64,000 nucleotides of DNA from Acidiluteibacter ferrifornacis (GTDB lineage: Bacteria; Bacteroidota; Bacteroidia; Flavobacteriales_E; Vicingaceae), in assembly GCF_009909615.1 (NCBI RefSeq), contig NZ_WWNE01000003.1:242999-306998 (forward strand), read 5' to 3'. Below are positions 44,792-55,245 of this stretch, in pieces. The position numbers and the translations under genes are program-made. Position 1 is the stretch's first letter, and the number at the start of each line of letters is the position of its first letter. Under the pieces are notes generated by a model. The model saw only the letters and a list, made by a program, of their open reading frames with translations. It was not told the DNA's origin and did not search any database.

Positions 44792-46384
44792 CTATTGCTC
44801 TTGAGAGGTTCTGAACAAATTGGTTCTAAGGCCTAAGGAAAACAAGGTGATATTTTTATCATTTACTTTCTGGTTCCACACACCAACAAAAGATTGAATA
44901 TTAGACTTTTCAAACAATCGATAAGCAAAATCAATTTTTGCAGTTAAAACTTTTGCCTCATTTCCTTGGTGTAAACTATTGCCATATTCAGAGTTCCTTG
45001 AAATATTGGAAGTATTGGGATTATCCCCGAAATTCTGAAACTCTCCTGAAATACCTTGATGTAGGTAAAACAGTGTTGAATTAATGGTAATTCTATCCTT
45101 CTCATACTTTAACTCGGCTAAAATTTCTGAAAAGTTAGCTCCATTTGGGTGAGCTAACGATTGTCCAAAATTTGTATAAGATTGCACAGGGCTACTGTGC
45201 GCGTATGTGTATGGTCGCACTAAATTATACTCAACTCTAGTTCTAACGATGCCTTCATTCCACCTCCAGTAGCCCTTCCACCCAATTTGAAATCCATATT
45301 TATTACCCCACCATCGGCTATTTGTAGTAGTATCTTCATTAATCAAGTATTTTACATCAGCCTTAATTTCATCTAACAAAAATTCATCGAGTAAAATTTG
45401 ACCGTATAAAATTTGATTCTTGAAAGGTGTAATCTTTAAGTTTAAACCAACTAACACATTATCCGGTGATCCAACTGAAAATTCAACCGGTCTGTAAAAG
45501 ATAATTGGGTTGGCATAGTTGACATCAAACCCTCTATTGTACAAACTATCTTTTGCTTGCCAAACTACCGTTTCAAAAAGTCCAATAGAAAAGGTTTTGG
45601 AAATATTCCAATCAAGGTAGTGTGAAGCAGAATACTTCCTTTTAAACTTAGAGGAATTTAAGAAAACGATGGGCTGAGTATTCTCATAAATACTTTGATG
45701 CATCGCCCATATATTTGTGTAACTCAATCTCCAGAAATTAACATTTAATTTAAAATAGGGAGAATTATTAGCATTATCAGATAATAGTAAAGAACGATAA
45801 CCTTCACCAATAAACTGTTTGCCATTTCCTAATTCGAAATTAAAGTGGGTATTGGGGGAGAAAGATAAATAAGACTGTAAAAATTGAGAATGAAAAATCC
45901 CATTTGCTAGTGATTTAATCTCTGACATTCCAGGCGAATAATTCCTCGAATGAGGGTTATTCAGATAAGGCAGATTATCATTTAGTATCCTGGCGTATAC
46001 CAACCCGAAAGCCCATTTACTTTTATAAGTAGCAGCCAAATCAACACCCACACCCGCACCAAACAGAAAGTCTTGGTTGTAATTAATTGCTGTCGAAGCA
46101 GCAGCTTGAATATACGGCTGAACATAAAAACTTAATCTTGAGCCCATTCTGCTATACAAATGCTGCTTAAAGGCTAAACTTACCAAAGAACTGTCAAATT
46201 GATTAACGTTCAACTCATTCATTCGAAAAGGCTGAATAGAAGTGTGATGATCTAATCTATCAGACAATTTAGACTCTAATTCAATAGGAAGTAAACCAAT
46301 TCTAGAATTTAAAGGCTGCGAAACAACTGTTATCGAAACAAATAAACAGGACAGGAAGATGTACAACTTAATCCTGAAAAACAT
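44792..46384 (-). CDS. Wzi-family capsule assembly outer-membrane protein (copy 2)
   Basis: The 530-residue protein has a signal peptide (LYIFLSCLFVSITVVSQ) and many amphipathic beta strands. Markers shared with the other copy include NGKQFIGEGYRSLLLSDNANNSPYFK and RTRVEYNLVRPYTYAHS, ending in a barrel-type strand. Wzi-like proteins are outer-membrane barrels that help attach or export capsular polysaccharide. It overlaps the WecA-like gene by 17 bp and is the last gene of the operon. Confidence 0.8.
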   Translation of the reverse strand: MFFRIKLYIFLSCLFVSITVVSQPLNSRIGLLPIELESKLSDRLDHHTSIQPFRMNELNVNQFDSSLVSLAFKQHLYSRMGSRLSFYVQPYIQAAASTAINYNQDFLFGAGVGVDLAATYKSKWAFGLVYARILNDNLPYLNNPHSRNYSPGMSEIKSLANGIFHSQFLQSYLSFSPNTHFNFELGNGKQFIGEGYRSLLLSDNANNSPYFKLNVNFWRLSYTNIWAMHQSIYENTQPIVFLNSSKFKRKYSASHYLDWNISKTFSIGLFETVVWQAKDSLYNRGFDVNYANPIIFYRPVEFSVGSPDNVLVGLNLKITPFKNQILYGQILLDEFLLDEIKADVKYLINEDTTTNSRWWGNKYGFQIGWKGYWRWNEGIVRTRVEYNLVRPYTYAHSSPVQSYTNFGQSLAHPNGANFSEILAELKYEKDRITINSTLFYLHQGISGEFQNFGDNPNTSNISRNSEYGNSLHQGNEAKVLTAKIDFAYRLFEKSNIQSFVGVWNQKVNDKNITLFSLGLRTNLFRTSQEQ

Positions 46385-47420
46385 TTTTTGGTTTCTTGAT
46401 CAACAAAAATAATAAACTACCAAAAGCGACTATAGCAACGATAGCAAAAACAAGACTAGGATGATATCCAGCAAAGAATACAGGTAAAGCAATCATGGTG
46501 ATATTGAACAAATAGATAAACACAGCAGTTTTTCCATGATCTCCTTTTGTCCAAAATAATACTCTATGATGAATATGATTTGAATCTGCTTCAAATGGGC
46601 TTTTCTTATTGGCTACTCGATAGATGAAAATTCGAAACGTATCTAATAAAGGATAGACCAACACAGTCATCGCAAAAATTGGCTTTGAAATTCCAATAAT
46701 CTTACTCGGTAGTTTTGAAGCATCATACTCTATCAACTCTATAGCTAGAAAACTCAAAACCAAACCTATAAACAACGACCCTGAATCACCCATAAATATA
46801 CTTGCAGGTTTGAAATTGTACCTCAAAAATCCCAAAAGCGCACCTGCTAAAGCAAAAGCGACAATGGCATAACTTTCACAACCAGCCAACAAGAACCAAA
46901 TACCAAAGGCAATGGAAGCAATCATTCCAACACCACCTGCAAGTCCATCAACTCCATCAATTAAATTGAATGAATTAATAATAACAATATAAGTCAGTAC
47001 TGACAATAAAATACTTGCCCATTCAGGTAACTCTCTAATGTCAAATAATCCATACAAACTAGTTATTTTAATACCAGCCACACTAACCATTATAAAAGCT
47101 ACAATCAAATTAGCTAATAACTTTTTCACCGGAGCAGTACCTACAATGTCATCCTTAATTCCAACAAAAAACATGATTAAAATAGATGGAATTAGAAACT
47201 TCAAAAAGCTAATCTCATCACTTGGAAAACAAATACAAACTGCAAACACAAAAGCCGCAAAAATCATGATCCCTCCCATTGAAGGAGTTTTTACCTTGTG
47301 CTGTTTACGATCTTCTGTAGGCTCATCAAATAGATGTTTCATTTTAGCGACCCTGATATAAGAGGGAGTAGCTAAGAGCACTATAAAAAATGCGATGATC
47401 GTTGCTAGAGCAATTTCCAT
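46368..47420 (-). CDS. WecA/MraY-family undecaprenyl-phosphate sugar-phosphotransferase
   Basis: The 350-residue polytopic enzyme has the family motifs KVKTPSMGGIMI, FFVGIKDDIVG, NLIDGVDGLAGG, IFMGDSGSLFIG and a late HIHHR (SNHIHHRVLFW). It loads a sugar phosphate onto undecaprenyl phosphate to start O-antigen, capsule or teichoic-type polymer synthesis. WecA-like rather than MraY is favoured by the surrounding polysaccharide genes and the absence of mur genes. It lies between two Wzi-like genes. Confidence 0.9.
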   Translation of the reverse strand: MEIALATIIAFFIVLLATPSYIRVAKMKHLFDEPTEDRKQHKVKTPSMGGIMIFAAFVFAVCICFPSDEISFLKFLIPSILIMFFVGIKDDIVGTAPVKKLLANLIVAFIMVSVAGIKITSLYGLFDIRELPEWASILLSVLTYIVIINSFNLIDGVDGLAGGVGMIASIAFGIWFLLAGCESYAIVAFALAGALLGFLRYNFKPASIFMGDSGSLFIGLVLSFLAIELIEYDASKLPSKIIGISKPIFAMTVLVYPLLDTFRIFIYRVANKKSPFEADSNHIHHRVLFWTKGDHGKTAVFIYLFNITMIALPVFFAGYHPSLVFAIVAIVAFGSLLFLLIKKPKNVFQD

Positions 47421-47445
47421 TGGAGAATTTTAAGATGCGAAATTA

Positions 47446-48969
47446 TTAAAAATCACGATAGCGATTAGTTAATGCAGTTTGAAATGAAATGTAAAGATAG
47501 CTAGTATTACGTAAAAACACCTCAGGGGTTTCCCGTATATCGTAAAATCTTTGCATCCAACCCATATTGAATTGCATGTTTGTTGCAGGGTTAACAGTAT
47601 AGCCGACTTGGGCTCTCACAGAGAATAGTTTATAATTATTTACTCCTACATCTTCGATTAAATAGGACTTATTGTTTACTGAATAAAAGTTGGTTTGACT
47701 AACAGCTGCCTCAGATAAGAATCTACTTTTCTTGTAATTCGCCATAAAAAGTATTTCCTGAAAATGATCTCCATATGGATGACCAAAATGTTGATTATAA
47801 TGCGTTTGTGAAGAGCTAGCATTTAAATCACCAAAAACCCCATTAGCCGACTCGTTCCACTCAGCTCGAAGAAACAACCCCTTAATACCAAAGTACCCTA
47901 CACCCATTTGTCCAGCCAAAGCAGAAAACTCAAAGTCCTTCGTAGCAAGCTGACCGTAGAGTATCCAATTTTTTAATGGCATTACGGTTAAATTTAGTCC
48001 TTGATTGGAATCATATAAAGAATCGCTGCTTCCATTGAGCAGGCTATTCAAACCAATTATAGGGTTTAAAAATCGATAATCCGCATTTTTCCGCACTCCA
48101 TCCTTTTGTTTTGCAAGGGCGTCTACGGAAATAGTAGACTCATAAAATCCAATTTTAATCTTAGAATTGGGAGAATACTCTAAAAATTTTATGCTAGCTG
48201 TTTTTCTTCTAAAAATATTCTCTGTTAAAGCAAATCCATCTACACGAACTAAATCTTGCATTCCTGCGATCATAAACAGATAGTTAAACAGATCGTTTAA
48301 GAAATTAGTTTGAGCAGAAATAAACGGATAATTAAAGGTATTGTCTGAAATCAAAAAAGAACGATATCCTTCTCCAATAAAATGCTTATCCTGACCTAAT
48401 GATAGCATTAGGTACTGATTAGGAATGTAATTCACACGGGCAGAGGCCATTGCAAAATCATATCCTCCATCTTTAAAAGTTTTTACTCTACCTTGACCTG
48501 GAACGACTCCTAAAGTTTTAACATATCGGTCTAAATATTCAGGATATTCTGCTTGGTTTTCATAAAAGGAGGATGTGAAAGTTAGTTTGTTTTTCCAGTT
48601 TCCTCTTAATTGAAAACCTCTTGTATTTTGAAATAATACTTCAGAATTATCAGCATCTAAATCTACCCCTGCCTCAACCAAAAATAATGGGTCGACAGTT
48701 ACATAAAAATCAGCAGTATCAATTGTTATTAAATGCTCAAAAAATAATTTCCTAGCAGCTAAGGAACGGAATTTTCGTTGGACTGTTCTTGGCTTAAAAT
48801 AATTATGGAATTGCGGGACAACCGGCTTTAAACTGTAATTGACTATTGAATCATAAGTATACATCTCAACCCGATCTTCCAAAGAATTAGAATAATTCAA
48901 TGGCAATTCTTGAGCAACAGTTAAACTTGTCAATAGTATTGAGAACAGAAAAGCAGCCGCTATCTTCAC
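47446..48969 (-). CDS. Wzi-family capsule assembly outer-membrane protein (copy 1)
   Basis: The 507-residue protein has a signal peptide (IAAAFLFSILLTSLTVAQ) and beta-barrel character. It shares LGQDKHFIGEGYRSFLISDN with the copy at 44792-46384, so the two are paralogues. Other barrel-like strands include NWILYGQLATKDF, and the C-terminus ends LYISFQTALTNRYRDF. It starts 8 bp after fcl. A role in surface polysaccharide assembly is inferred from family and neighbours. Confidence 0.8.
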   Translation of the reverse strand: MKIAAAFLFSILLTSLTVAQELPLNYSNSLEDRVEMYTYDSIVNYSLKPVVPQFHNYFKPRTVQRKFRSLAARKLFFEHLITIDTADFYVTVDPLFLVEAGVDLDADNSEVLFQNTRGFQLRGNWKNKLTFTSSFYENQAEYPEYLDRYVKTLGVVPGQGRVKTFKDGGYDFAMASARVNYIPNQYLMLSLGQDKHFIGEGYRSFLISDNTFNYPFISAQTNFLNDLFNYLFMIAGMQDLVRVDGFALTENIFRRKTASIKFLEYSPNSKIKIGFYESTISVDALAKQKDGVRKNADYRFLNPIIGLNSLLNGSSDSLYDSNQGLNLTVMPLKNWILYGQLATKDFEFSALAGQMGVGYFGIKGLFLRAEWNESANGVFGDLNASSSQTHYNQHFGHPYGDHFQEILFMANYKKSRFLSEAAVSQTNFYSVNNKSYLIEDVGVNNYKLFSVRAQVGYTVNPATNMQFNMGWMQRFYDIRETPEVFLRNTSYLYISFQTALTNRYRDF

Positions 48970-48977
48970 TATTTCTA

Positions 48978-49907
48978 TTAAAAATTCATTTGTTTAACTT
49001 CTTCATATACTCTACGAATACCATCTTCGAGCTCCACTTTATATTTCCACCCAGCCTTTTCGAGACGGCTTACGTCCATAAGCTTTCTGGGTGTACCATC
49101 GGGTTTGCTTGAGTCAAAAACTAATTCTCCCTCAAACCCAGTGATTTTTTTAATCGTTTGTGCTAATTCTCCAATAGTAACATCCTTTCCTGTACCAACA
49201 TTCACCCACTCTTCACCATCATATTCTCGCATCAAAAATAGGCATGCTTCCGCCAAATCATCTACATATAAAAACTCGCGCATAGGTTTACCTGAACCCC
49301 ACACGGTAACTTCCTTCTCCCCTTTCGACTTGGCTGTGTGAAACTTACGTAGTAACGCAGGGAGAACATGAGAGTTATTTAAATCATAGTTATCATTTGG
49401 CCCGTATAAATTTGTTGGCATCGCAGATATAAAATTACATCCGTATTGCTTTCTGTATGATTCACATAGTTTAATTCCTGCAATTTTTGCTATCGCATAA
49501 GGTTCGTTGGTTGGTTCTAATTCGTCAGTTAGTAAATATTCTTCCTTCAACGGTTGTGGAGCCATTTTAGGATAGATACATGAAGAACCAAGAAACAACA
49601 ACTTTTCAACCCGATTAACATAAGCGGCATGAATAATATTAGCCTCAATCATTAAATTTTCATACAAAAAATCAGCACGATATATATTATTTGCTTGTAT
49701 TCCTCCCACTTTCGCTGCGGCTAAAAAAACGTACTGAGGCTTTTCTTCCTCAAAAAATTTATTTACTGCTTGTTGGTTTCTCAAATCTAACTCCGAAGAA
49801 GTTCTAAAAACTATATTGTTAAACCCTTCATTCTCTAATGCACGAACGATGGCAGAACCTACCATTCCTCTATGACCTGCTACGTATACTTTATCGTTTT
49901 TATTCAT
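48978..49907 (-). CDS. fcl: GDP-L-fucose synthase
   Basis: The 309-residue short-chain epimerase/reductase converts GDP-4-keto-6-deoxymannose to GDP-L-fucose with NADPH. It has the N-terminal Rossmann motif [40 protein letters not shown] and the catalytic Tyr-x-x-x-Lys in [11 protein letters not shown]. Length and order are standard. It overlaps gmd by 8 bp, and the pair makes GDP-fucose. Confidence 0.97.
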   Translation of the reverse strand: MNKNDKVYVAGHRGMVGSAIVRALENEGFNNIVFRTSSELDLRNQQAVNKFFEEEKPQYVFLAAAKVGGIQANNIYRADFLYENLMIEANIIHAAYVNRVEKLLFLGSSCIYPKMAPQPLKEEYLLTDELEPTNEPYAIAKIAGIKLCESYRKQYGCNFISAMPTNLYGPNDNYDLNNSHVLPALLRKFHTAKSKGEKEVTVWGSGKPMREFLYVDDLAEACLFLMREYDGEEWVNVGTGKDVTIGELAQTIKKITGFEGELVFDSSKPDGTPRKLMDVSRLEKAGWKYKVELEDGIRRVYEEVKQMNF

Positions 49908-50988
49908 TCGTATTAACTACTTTATGCCCTCCTTCCATCAAATATTTATCTCGCTGGAACAGAGCTAAGTCAGAAGCCATCATATCATCAATTAACTCAT
50001 CTAAATTATGCTTTGGTTTCCATCCTAACTCCTTCTCTGCTTTAGAAGCATCACCAATAAGCAAATCGACTTCGGTAGGTCTAAAATAATTAGGATCGAC
50101 TTCTACGATAACCTCATTGTTCGCTTTGTTTCTACCTTTTTCATTAACTCCTTCACCTTCCCAAACCACATCTATATCAGCTCTTTTGAAGGCTTTTGAA
50201 ACAAAGTCTCGAACTGTAGTAGTAACGTTTGTAGCCAAAACATAATCTTGAGCCTCTTCTTGCTGAAGCATTAAATACATACCTTCAACATAATCCTTTG
50301 CATGCCCCCAATCCCTTTGTGCATCTAAATTTCCAAGGTACAACTTAGATTGCAAACCTAACTTTATTCTAGCAGCAGCTCTAGTAATTTTTCTGGTAAC
50401 AAAAGTCTCACCCCTTAGAGGGCTTTCATGATTAAATAATATACCGTTACATGCGTACATTCCGTATGCCTCGCGATAATTTTTTACAATCCAAAAACCA
50501 TACAATTTAGCCACACCATATGGACTCCTCGGATAAAAAGGAGTTTTTTCAGTCTGAGGAACCTCTTGTACTTTACCATAAAGTTCTGAAGTACTAGCTT
50601 GATAGAAACGGCAAGATTTTTCCAACCCTAGTGTTCTAATTGCTTCTAATATCCTTAGAGTACCCATAGCATCCACATTAGCAGTATACTCGGGCATTTC
50701 AAAAGATACCTTTACATGAGATTGTGCTGCCAAATTGTATATCTCGGTTGGCTGTACTTCTTGAATAATCCGAATAATATTCGAAGAATCCGTCATGTCC
50801 CCATAATGCAATTTAAATTTCACATCCTTTTCATGCAAGTCTGTATATAAATGATCGATACGCTCCGTATTGAACAATGAACTCCTACGTTTAATTCCAT
50901 GAACCTCATATCCTTTGCTTAATAGCAATTCCGACAGATAGGCTCCATCTTGTCCTGTTACACCTGTAATAAGGGCTACTTTTTTCAT
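49900..50988 (-). CDS. gmd: GDP-mannose 4,6-dehydratase
   Basis: The 362-residue NADP-dependent dehydratase has [41 protein letters not shown] and YxxxK in [11 protein letters not shown], plus [13 protein letters not shown]. It catalyses the first committed step from GDP-mannose to GDP-fucose. It lies between cysQ (gap 13 bp) and fcl (8-bp overlap). Confidence 0.97.
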   Translation of the reverse strand: MKKVALITGVTGQDGAYLSELLLSKGYEVHGIKRRSSLFNTERIDHLYTDLHEKDVKFKLHYGDMTDSSNIIRIIQEVQPTEIYNLAAQSHVKVSFEMPEYTANVDAMGTLRILEAIRTLGLEKSCRFYQASTSELYGKVQEVPQTEKTPFYPRSPYGVAKLYGFWIVKNYREAYGMYACNGILFNHESPLRGETFVTRKITRAAARIKLGLQSKLYLGNLDAQRDWGHAKDYVEGMYLMLQQEEAQDYVLATNVTTTVRDFVSKAFKRADIDVVWEGEGVNEKGRNKANNEVIVEVDPNYFRPTEVDLLIGDASKAEKELGWKPKHNLDELIDDMMASDLALFQRDKYLMEGGHKVVNTNE

Positions 50989-51001
50989 AATAATAGTTGA
51001 T

Positions 51002-51814
51002 CTATTTGGTTACCAAAAACCAATTATTTAATAAATTTTCTCTGTTGTATACCATTGATTTATGGGTACTTTGATCTATAACCTGACCACCCATTGCATT
51101 TACAATCCCCTGTCCTGCAGCGGTATCCCACTCCATGGTTGGAGCAAATCGAGGGTAAGCATCCGCAACACCCTCCGCCACCATGCACAACTTCAGGGAA
51201 CTCCCTTTTGAAATAAGTTCTATCTCTCCATATTCTTCCTTTGCATCATTAATAAAAGCTTCTGTTTCAGGCGACATATGGGAGCGACTACCTACTATAG
51301 TAAAAGGCCGTTCATCTTGATCCATAGGCAATTCTATTCCTGCTTCCAACAATATGTCGATTGTAGGCGCACCATCCAGCTCGCTATAATTCTCTACCTT
51401 GTAACTACCTAACCCTTTCATACCAAAATACATCACTTTGGTAACAGGAACATAGATAACACCGATTATTGGATTACCTTCATTAACTAATGCGATATTA
51501 ACAGTAAACTCTCCATTCCTTTTGACAAATTCTTTAGTCCCATCTAAAGGATCAACGATCCACATATTTGCCCATGCAGACCTCTCTTCGAAAGGAATAG
51601 ACTTACCTTCTTCGCTTAATACAGGTATTTTGGTATTCATCAAGCCATCCATTATTGCTAGGTGAGCCCTTTTATCTGCCTCCGTAAGTGGACTATTATC
51701 ATCCTTAAGCTCGACAGCGAATTCGGAATCATAAATCTCCATTATTTCTTGTCCACCATTGTAAGCTGATTTAATTGCTACAAATAGCAACTCTTTTAAT
51801 TCTATATCCGTCAT
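51002..51814 (-). CDS. cysQ: 3'(2'),5'-bisphosphate nucleotidase CysQ
   Basis: This inositol-monophosphatase-fold enzyme hydrolyses PAP, the by-product of PAPS-dependent reactions. Motifs are [42 protein letters not shown] (metal site) and the late [16 protein letters not shown] place the start at the ATG at 51814 ([10 protein letters not shown]). An upstream ATG at 51856 would overlap the preceding gene and add 14 residues not typical of the family. Its position next to gmd, with cysCDN nearby, fits PAPS recycling. Confidence 0.92.
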   Translation of the reverse strand: MTDIELKELLFVAIKSAYNGGQEIMEIYDSEFAVELKDDNSPLTEADKRAHLAIMDGLMNTKIPVLSEEGKSIPFEERSAWANMWIVDPLDGTKEFVKRNGEFTVNIALVNEGNPIIGVIYVPVTKVMYFGMKGLGSYKVENYSELDGAPTIDILLEAGIELPMDQDERPFTIVGSRSHMSPETEAFINDAKEEYGEIELISKGSSLKLCMVAEGVADAYPRFAPTMEWDTAAGQGIVNAMGGQVIDQSTHKSMVYNRENLLNNWFLVTK

Positions 51815-51830
51815 TATTCTGATTTCTTTC

Positions 51831-52715
51831 TTAATATGATGCTTTGGCCGCCCCAATCACCTCTATTGGATGCCATGTAGTTTTTACTTCTTGAAAGTCA
51901 TTGATCAAGTAGGGGTTTTCTATCTCAGAAGACAGTAGCTCATAATTATATGACTTGATACGTTTTAAATTTTCAACGGCTCCCTCTTTCAATTGAATCA
52001 ATTCTTCCCAATTATGATTAGCATAACACATGGCATTTACATCCATATGAGAAGCCATTTGATTAAGCAACTCACTTCTTTTTCCTGTTAAAATATTCAC
52101 TACTCCTCCAGGTAAATCTGATGAATTAAGAACTTCAGCAAAAGAGATAGAACACAATGGTTTGTTTTCTGATGCTAATATCACACAGGTATTTCCACCT
52201 GCAATTATGGGCGCCATATAGCTCACTAATCCCAATAGAGAATACGTTTGATTCGCGACGATAGCAACAACACCAGAAGGCTCTATAGCCGAAAAGTTAA
52301 AATGTGAACTCGCAACAGGATTTACTGAACTGAAGATTTGCTGATACTTATCGCACCAACCGGCAAAGTATACCAATCGGTCAATTGCAACTGTTACTTC
52401 CTTTTCAGCTTGTTTTGCACTGCTGTCTTGCAGAATCAACTCGGCAATAAATTGCTCTTTTCTCCCTTCTAATACCTCTGCCATTCGGTAAAGAATCTGA
52501 CTTCTATTATATGCCGTTCTCTCACTCCAATCCCCAAAAGCTTTTCGTGCTGCCACTACAGCATTTCTAAAGTCTTTTCGTGATGACAAACAAATATTTC
52601 CCAAAGATTTACCCTTTGAATTGGTTGGGGTATAAAATCTACCCGATTCTGTTCTTGGGAAACTGCCTCCTATATATATTTTATATGTTTTCAAAACACT
52701 AATTCTTTCACTCAT
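51831..52715 (-). CDS. Truncated aldehyde dehydrogenase paralogue lacking the catalytic half
   Basis: The 294-residue protein aligns with the N-terminal, NAD-binding part of aldehyde dehydrogenases (YIGGSFPRTESGRFY, AARKAFGDWSERTAYNRSQI, EPSGVVAIVANQTY, GGNTCVILAS, SSDLPGGVVNILTG). It lacks the catalytic domain: no Glu-Leu-Gly-Gly and no active-site Cys motif. The family is usually about 480 residues. It lies 10 bp after a full-length ALDH, and the pair resembles the two-domain ALDH16 arrangement, where the second domain is degenerate. A structural or regulatory role is inferred. Confidence 0.82.
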   Translation of the reverse strand: MSERISVLKTYKIYIGGSFPRTESGRFYTPTNSKGKSLGNICLSSRKDFRNAVVAARKAFGDWSERTAYNRSQILYRMAEVLEGRKEQFIAELILQDSSAKQAEKEVTVAIDRLVYFAGWCDKYQQIFSSVNPVASSHFNFSAIEPSGVVAIVANQTYSLLGLVSYMAPIIAGGNTCVILASENKPLCSISFAEVLNSSDLPGGVVNILTGKRSELLNQMASHMDVNAMCYANHNWEELIQLKEGAVENLKRIKSYNYELLSSEIENPYLINDFQEVKTTWHPIEVIGAAKASY

Positions 52716-52725
52716 GAGTCTTCAA

Positions 52726-54198
52726 TTAATCGAATTTAAGGTAAGCAGATAAACCATGTAGGCCACCTTCTCGTCCAAAACCACTTTCTTTATAACCTCC
52801 AAAAGGAGAAGTAGGATCAAATTTATTATACGTGTTGGCCCAAACAACTCCAGCCCTTAATCGACTAGTTAGGTTAAATATCTTGGAGCCTTTATCTGTC
52901 CATACACCCGCTGATAAACCATATGGAGTATTATTTGCCTTTTCAATAACCTCATCTACCGTTCTAAATGTTTGAACAGCCAGTACAGGGCCAAATATTT
53001 CTTCCTTAGCCAGTTTACTTGACTGTGCCACACCGGTAAATACCGTTGGTTTTATGAAATAACCACTTTTAGGCAAACTGCATGAAGATTGGAAAATGTC
53101 TAACCCCTCTTTTACCCCAAGTTCTATATACCCTTGTATGGTTTCCCACTGATTTTTAGAATTAATCGCCCCAACATCTGTGTTTTTATCCATTGGGTCT
53201 CCAACGATAAGTGTTTCAATTCTATCTTGTAGCTTTTTGATGAAAATATCTTTTATGGATTCTTGCACAAACAACCTTGACCCAGCACAACACACGTGGC
53301 CTTGATTGAAATAAATACCATTTACAATTCCCTCTATTGCCTGATCAATGGGAGCATCTTCAAAAACGATATTTGCAGCCTTTCCTCCTAACTCTAAAGT
53401 AACTTTCTTTTCCGTTTGAGCTATTGTTTTTTGAATAAGTTTCCCAACATCAGTGGAGCCCGTAAAAGCGATTTTATCAATCCCTTCATGCCCTACTATT
53501 TCTGCTCCAACTTTACCATCACCTGTTACAATATTGACAACACCTTCAGGCAAACCACTTTCTTGAATTAATTCTGCCAACTTCAGTGCTGTTAAAGACG
53601 TAGTTTCGGCAGGCTTTAATACTACCGTGTTTCCACAGGCCAATGCTGGAGCAATTTTCCATGCAGCCATTAATAAAGGAAAGTTCCATGGAATAATTTG
53701 ACCCGCAACTCCAATTGATTTTGGCTTTCTATTAGGAAAAGCGTAATCTAATTTATCAGCCCATCCTGCATAATAGAAAAAGTGAGCTGCCGCTAACGGG
53801 ATATCAATATCTCTTGATTCTCTGATTGGTTTACCGCCATCTAGCGACTCTATCACTGCAAATTCTCTAGCCTTTTCCTGAATTAATCGTGCAATACGAA
53901 ATAAGTACTTTGCGCGCTCAGAAGCTGGCATTACCGACCAAACAGAATCATAGGCATTCCGAGCAGCTTTTACTGCTTTATCAATATCTTTTTTACTTCC
54001 TTCTGCCACAGAAGCAATTTTCTTTTCAGTAGCGGGATTTATAGCATCAAAATACTTCCCGGATGAGGGCTTTTCAAATTTTCCATTGATAAAGTGATCG
54101 TATTTTTCTTTTAATTGTATATGACTGCTACTTTCTGGAGCAGCAGCATATTCCCAACTAATGTTTTTAGTCTCAATTTTCTTTTTACTCATATCCAT
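52726..54198 (-). CDS. NAD(P)-dependent aldehyde dehydrogenase
   Basis: The 490-residue complete ALDH has [38 protein letters not shown], the general base in [13 protein letters not shown] and the catalytic Cys in [15 protein letters not shown]. It ends [17 protein letters not shown]. The start overlaps the deoC stop codon by one base (TAATG). Next to deoC it probably oxidises the acetaldehyde released from deoxyribose 5-phosphate. The true substrate is not proved by sequence. Confidence 0.93.
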   Translation of the reverse strand: MDMSKKKIETKNISWEYAAAPESSSHIQLKEKYDHFINGKFEKPSSGKYFDAINPATEKKIASVAEGSKKDIDKAVKAARNAYDSVWSVMPASERAKYLFRIARLIQEKAREFAVIESLDGGKPIRESRDIDIPLAAAHFFYYAGWADKLDYAFPNRKPKSIGVAGQIIPWNFPLLMAAWKIAPALACGNTVVLKPAETTSLTALKLAELIQESGLPEGVVNIVTGDGKVGAEIVGHEGIDKIAFTGSTDVGKLIQKTIAQTEKKVTLELGGKAANIVFEDAPIDQAIEGIVNGIYFNQGHVCCAGSRLFVQESIKDIFIKKLQDRIETLIVGDPMDKNTDVGAINSKNQWETIQGYIELGVKEGLDIFQSSCSLPKSGYFIKPTVFTGVAQSSKLAKEEIFGPVLAVQTFRTVDEVIEKANNTPYGLSAGVWTDKGSKIFNLTSRLRAGVVWANTYNKFDPTSPFGGYKESGFGREGGLHGLSAYLKFD

Positions 54199-55118
54199 TA
54201 ATCTATCGAGATATAATCCTTTGATTGATAAACTCCTGTTCTTTGTTTTTCCAATTGCAAGAGGACATCATTTGCTAAACTACTTGCTCCAAATCTAAAC
54301 CATTCGTTGCTCAACCAAGCCTCCCCTAAAATTTCTTTTACCATTACTAGGTAATGAATGGCCAATTTAGAAGTAGAAATACCGCCTGCAGGTTTCATCC
54401 CTACCATAATTCCCGTTTTGATGAAATAGTCCTTTATGGCGTACAACATTGTTAGTGTTACAGGAATAGAGGCAGCTGAACCAATTTTCCCGGTAGAAGT
54501 TTTAATAAAGTCAGCTCCTGCATAAATCGCGATATCTGAAGCCCTTCTTACGTCATCTAATGTCCCTATTTCACCAGTTTCTAATATAACTTTAAGTCGT
54601 GCTTGAGCGCCACAGAGTTCCTTAATCTTTGCTATTTCATCGAAAACAAAATTATACTCCCCCTGATGGTACTTTCCTCTAGAAATAACCATATCGATCT
54701 CATCTGCACCTTGATCTAGGGCGTATTTGGTATCATCTATTTTTGTTGAAAATGGCGCTTGACCTGAAGGAAAAGCTGTAGAGACTGAGGCTACCTTTAC
54801 CCCGCTTCCTTTCACAGCTTCTTTAGCAATAGCCACCATTGATGGATAGACACAAACTGCTGCTACGGTCGGCAAGCCAGGGTAATCATCATGCAGATGC
54901 AATGCCTTATAACACATTTGGTTTACCTTACCAACTGTATCTTTACCTTCAAGTGTTGTCAAATCAATCATATTCAAGACCATTTTTAACGCTTGAATTT
55001 TGCTTTCATTTTTGATGCTTCTCGTTTGAAAACGAGAAGAACGCTCGATAATCCCAACCTGATCTACTGATGGAGATTTTGTAAAGTCAGGAATAGTTAT
55101 TGTCTTTTTCAAATTCAA
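54198..55118 (-). CDS. deoC: Deoxyribose-phosphate aldolase
   Basis: The 306-residue class I aldolase splits 2-deoxyribose 5-phosphate into acetaldehyde and glyceraldehyde 3-phosphate. It has the Schiff-base Lys region FIKTSTGKIGSAAS, DEIDMVISRGKYHQGEY, KVILETGEIG and GMKPAGGIST. The N-terminal extension (ERSSRFQTRSIKNESK, IDLTTLEGKDT) is like that of the longer, eukaryote-type DERA. No ATG is available: the start is a TTG at 55118, with an in-frame stop four codons upstream. It is first in a nine-gene run down to 44792. Confidence 0.95.
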   Translation of the reverse strand: MNLKKTITIPDFTKSPSVDQVGIIERSSRFQTRSIKNESKIQALKMVLNMIDLTTLEGKDTVGKVNQMCYKALHLHDDYPGLPTVAAVCVYPSMVAIAKEAVKGSGVKVASVSTAFPSGQAPFSTKIDDTKYALDQGADEIDMVISRGKYHQGEYNFVFDEIAKIKELCGAQARLKVILETGEIGTLDDVRRASDIAIYAGADFIKTSTGKIGSAASIPVTLTMLYAIKDYFIKTGIMVGMKPAGGISTSKLAIHYLVMVKEILGEAWLSNEWFRFGASSLANDVLLQLEKQRTGVYQSKDYISID

Positions 55119-55245
55119 AATTCTCTAAATTTTTAAAAGTCAAAGATAGAAATAATCCTAGAGCTTTCTTAATCACATCAAAAGGTGTAAAGGAGTTAAA
55201 AACAATAGGGTTTAACTTCTTTATTTTGTTAAATTTGTTGACTTA

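Noticed and set aside
51815-51856. Upstream start for cysQ at 51856
   Set aside because: It adds 14 residues not seen in the family and overlaps the preceding gene by 26 bp. The ATG at 51814 is better.
55230-55237. TAAATTTG as the cysC promoter
   Set aside because: Only 8 nt separate it from the ATG, and the region is so AT-rich that a chance match is likely. It is noted in the cysC entry but not called.
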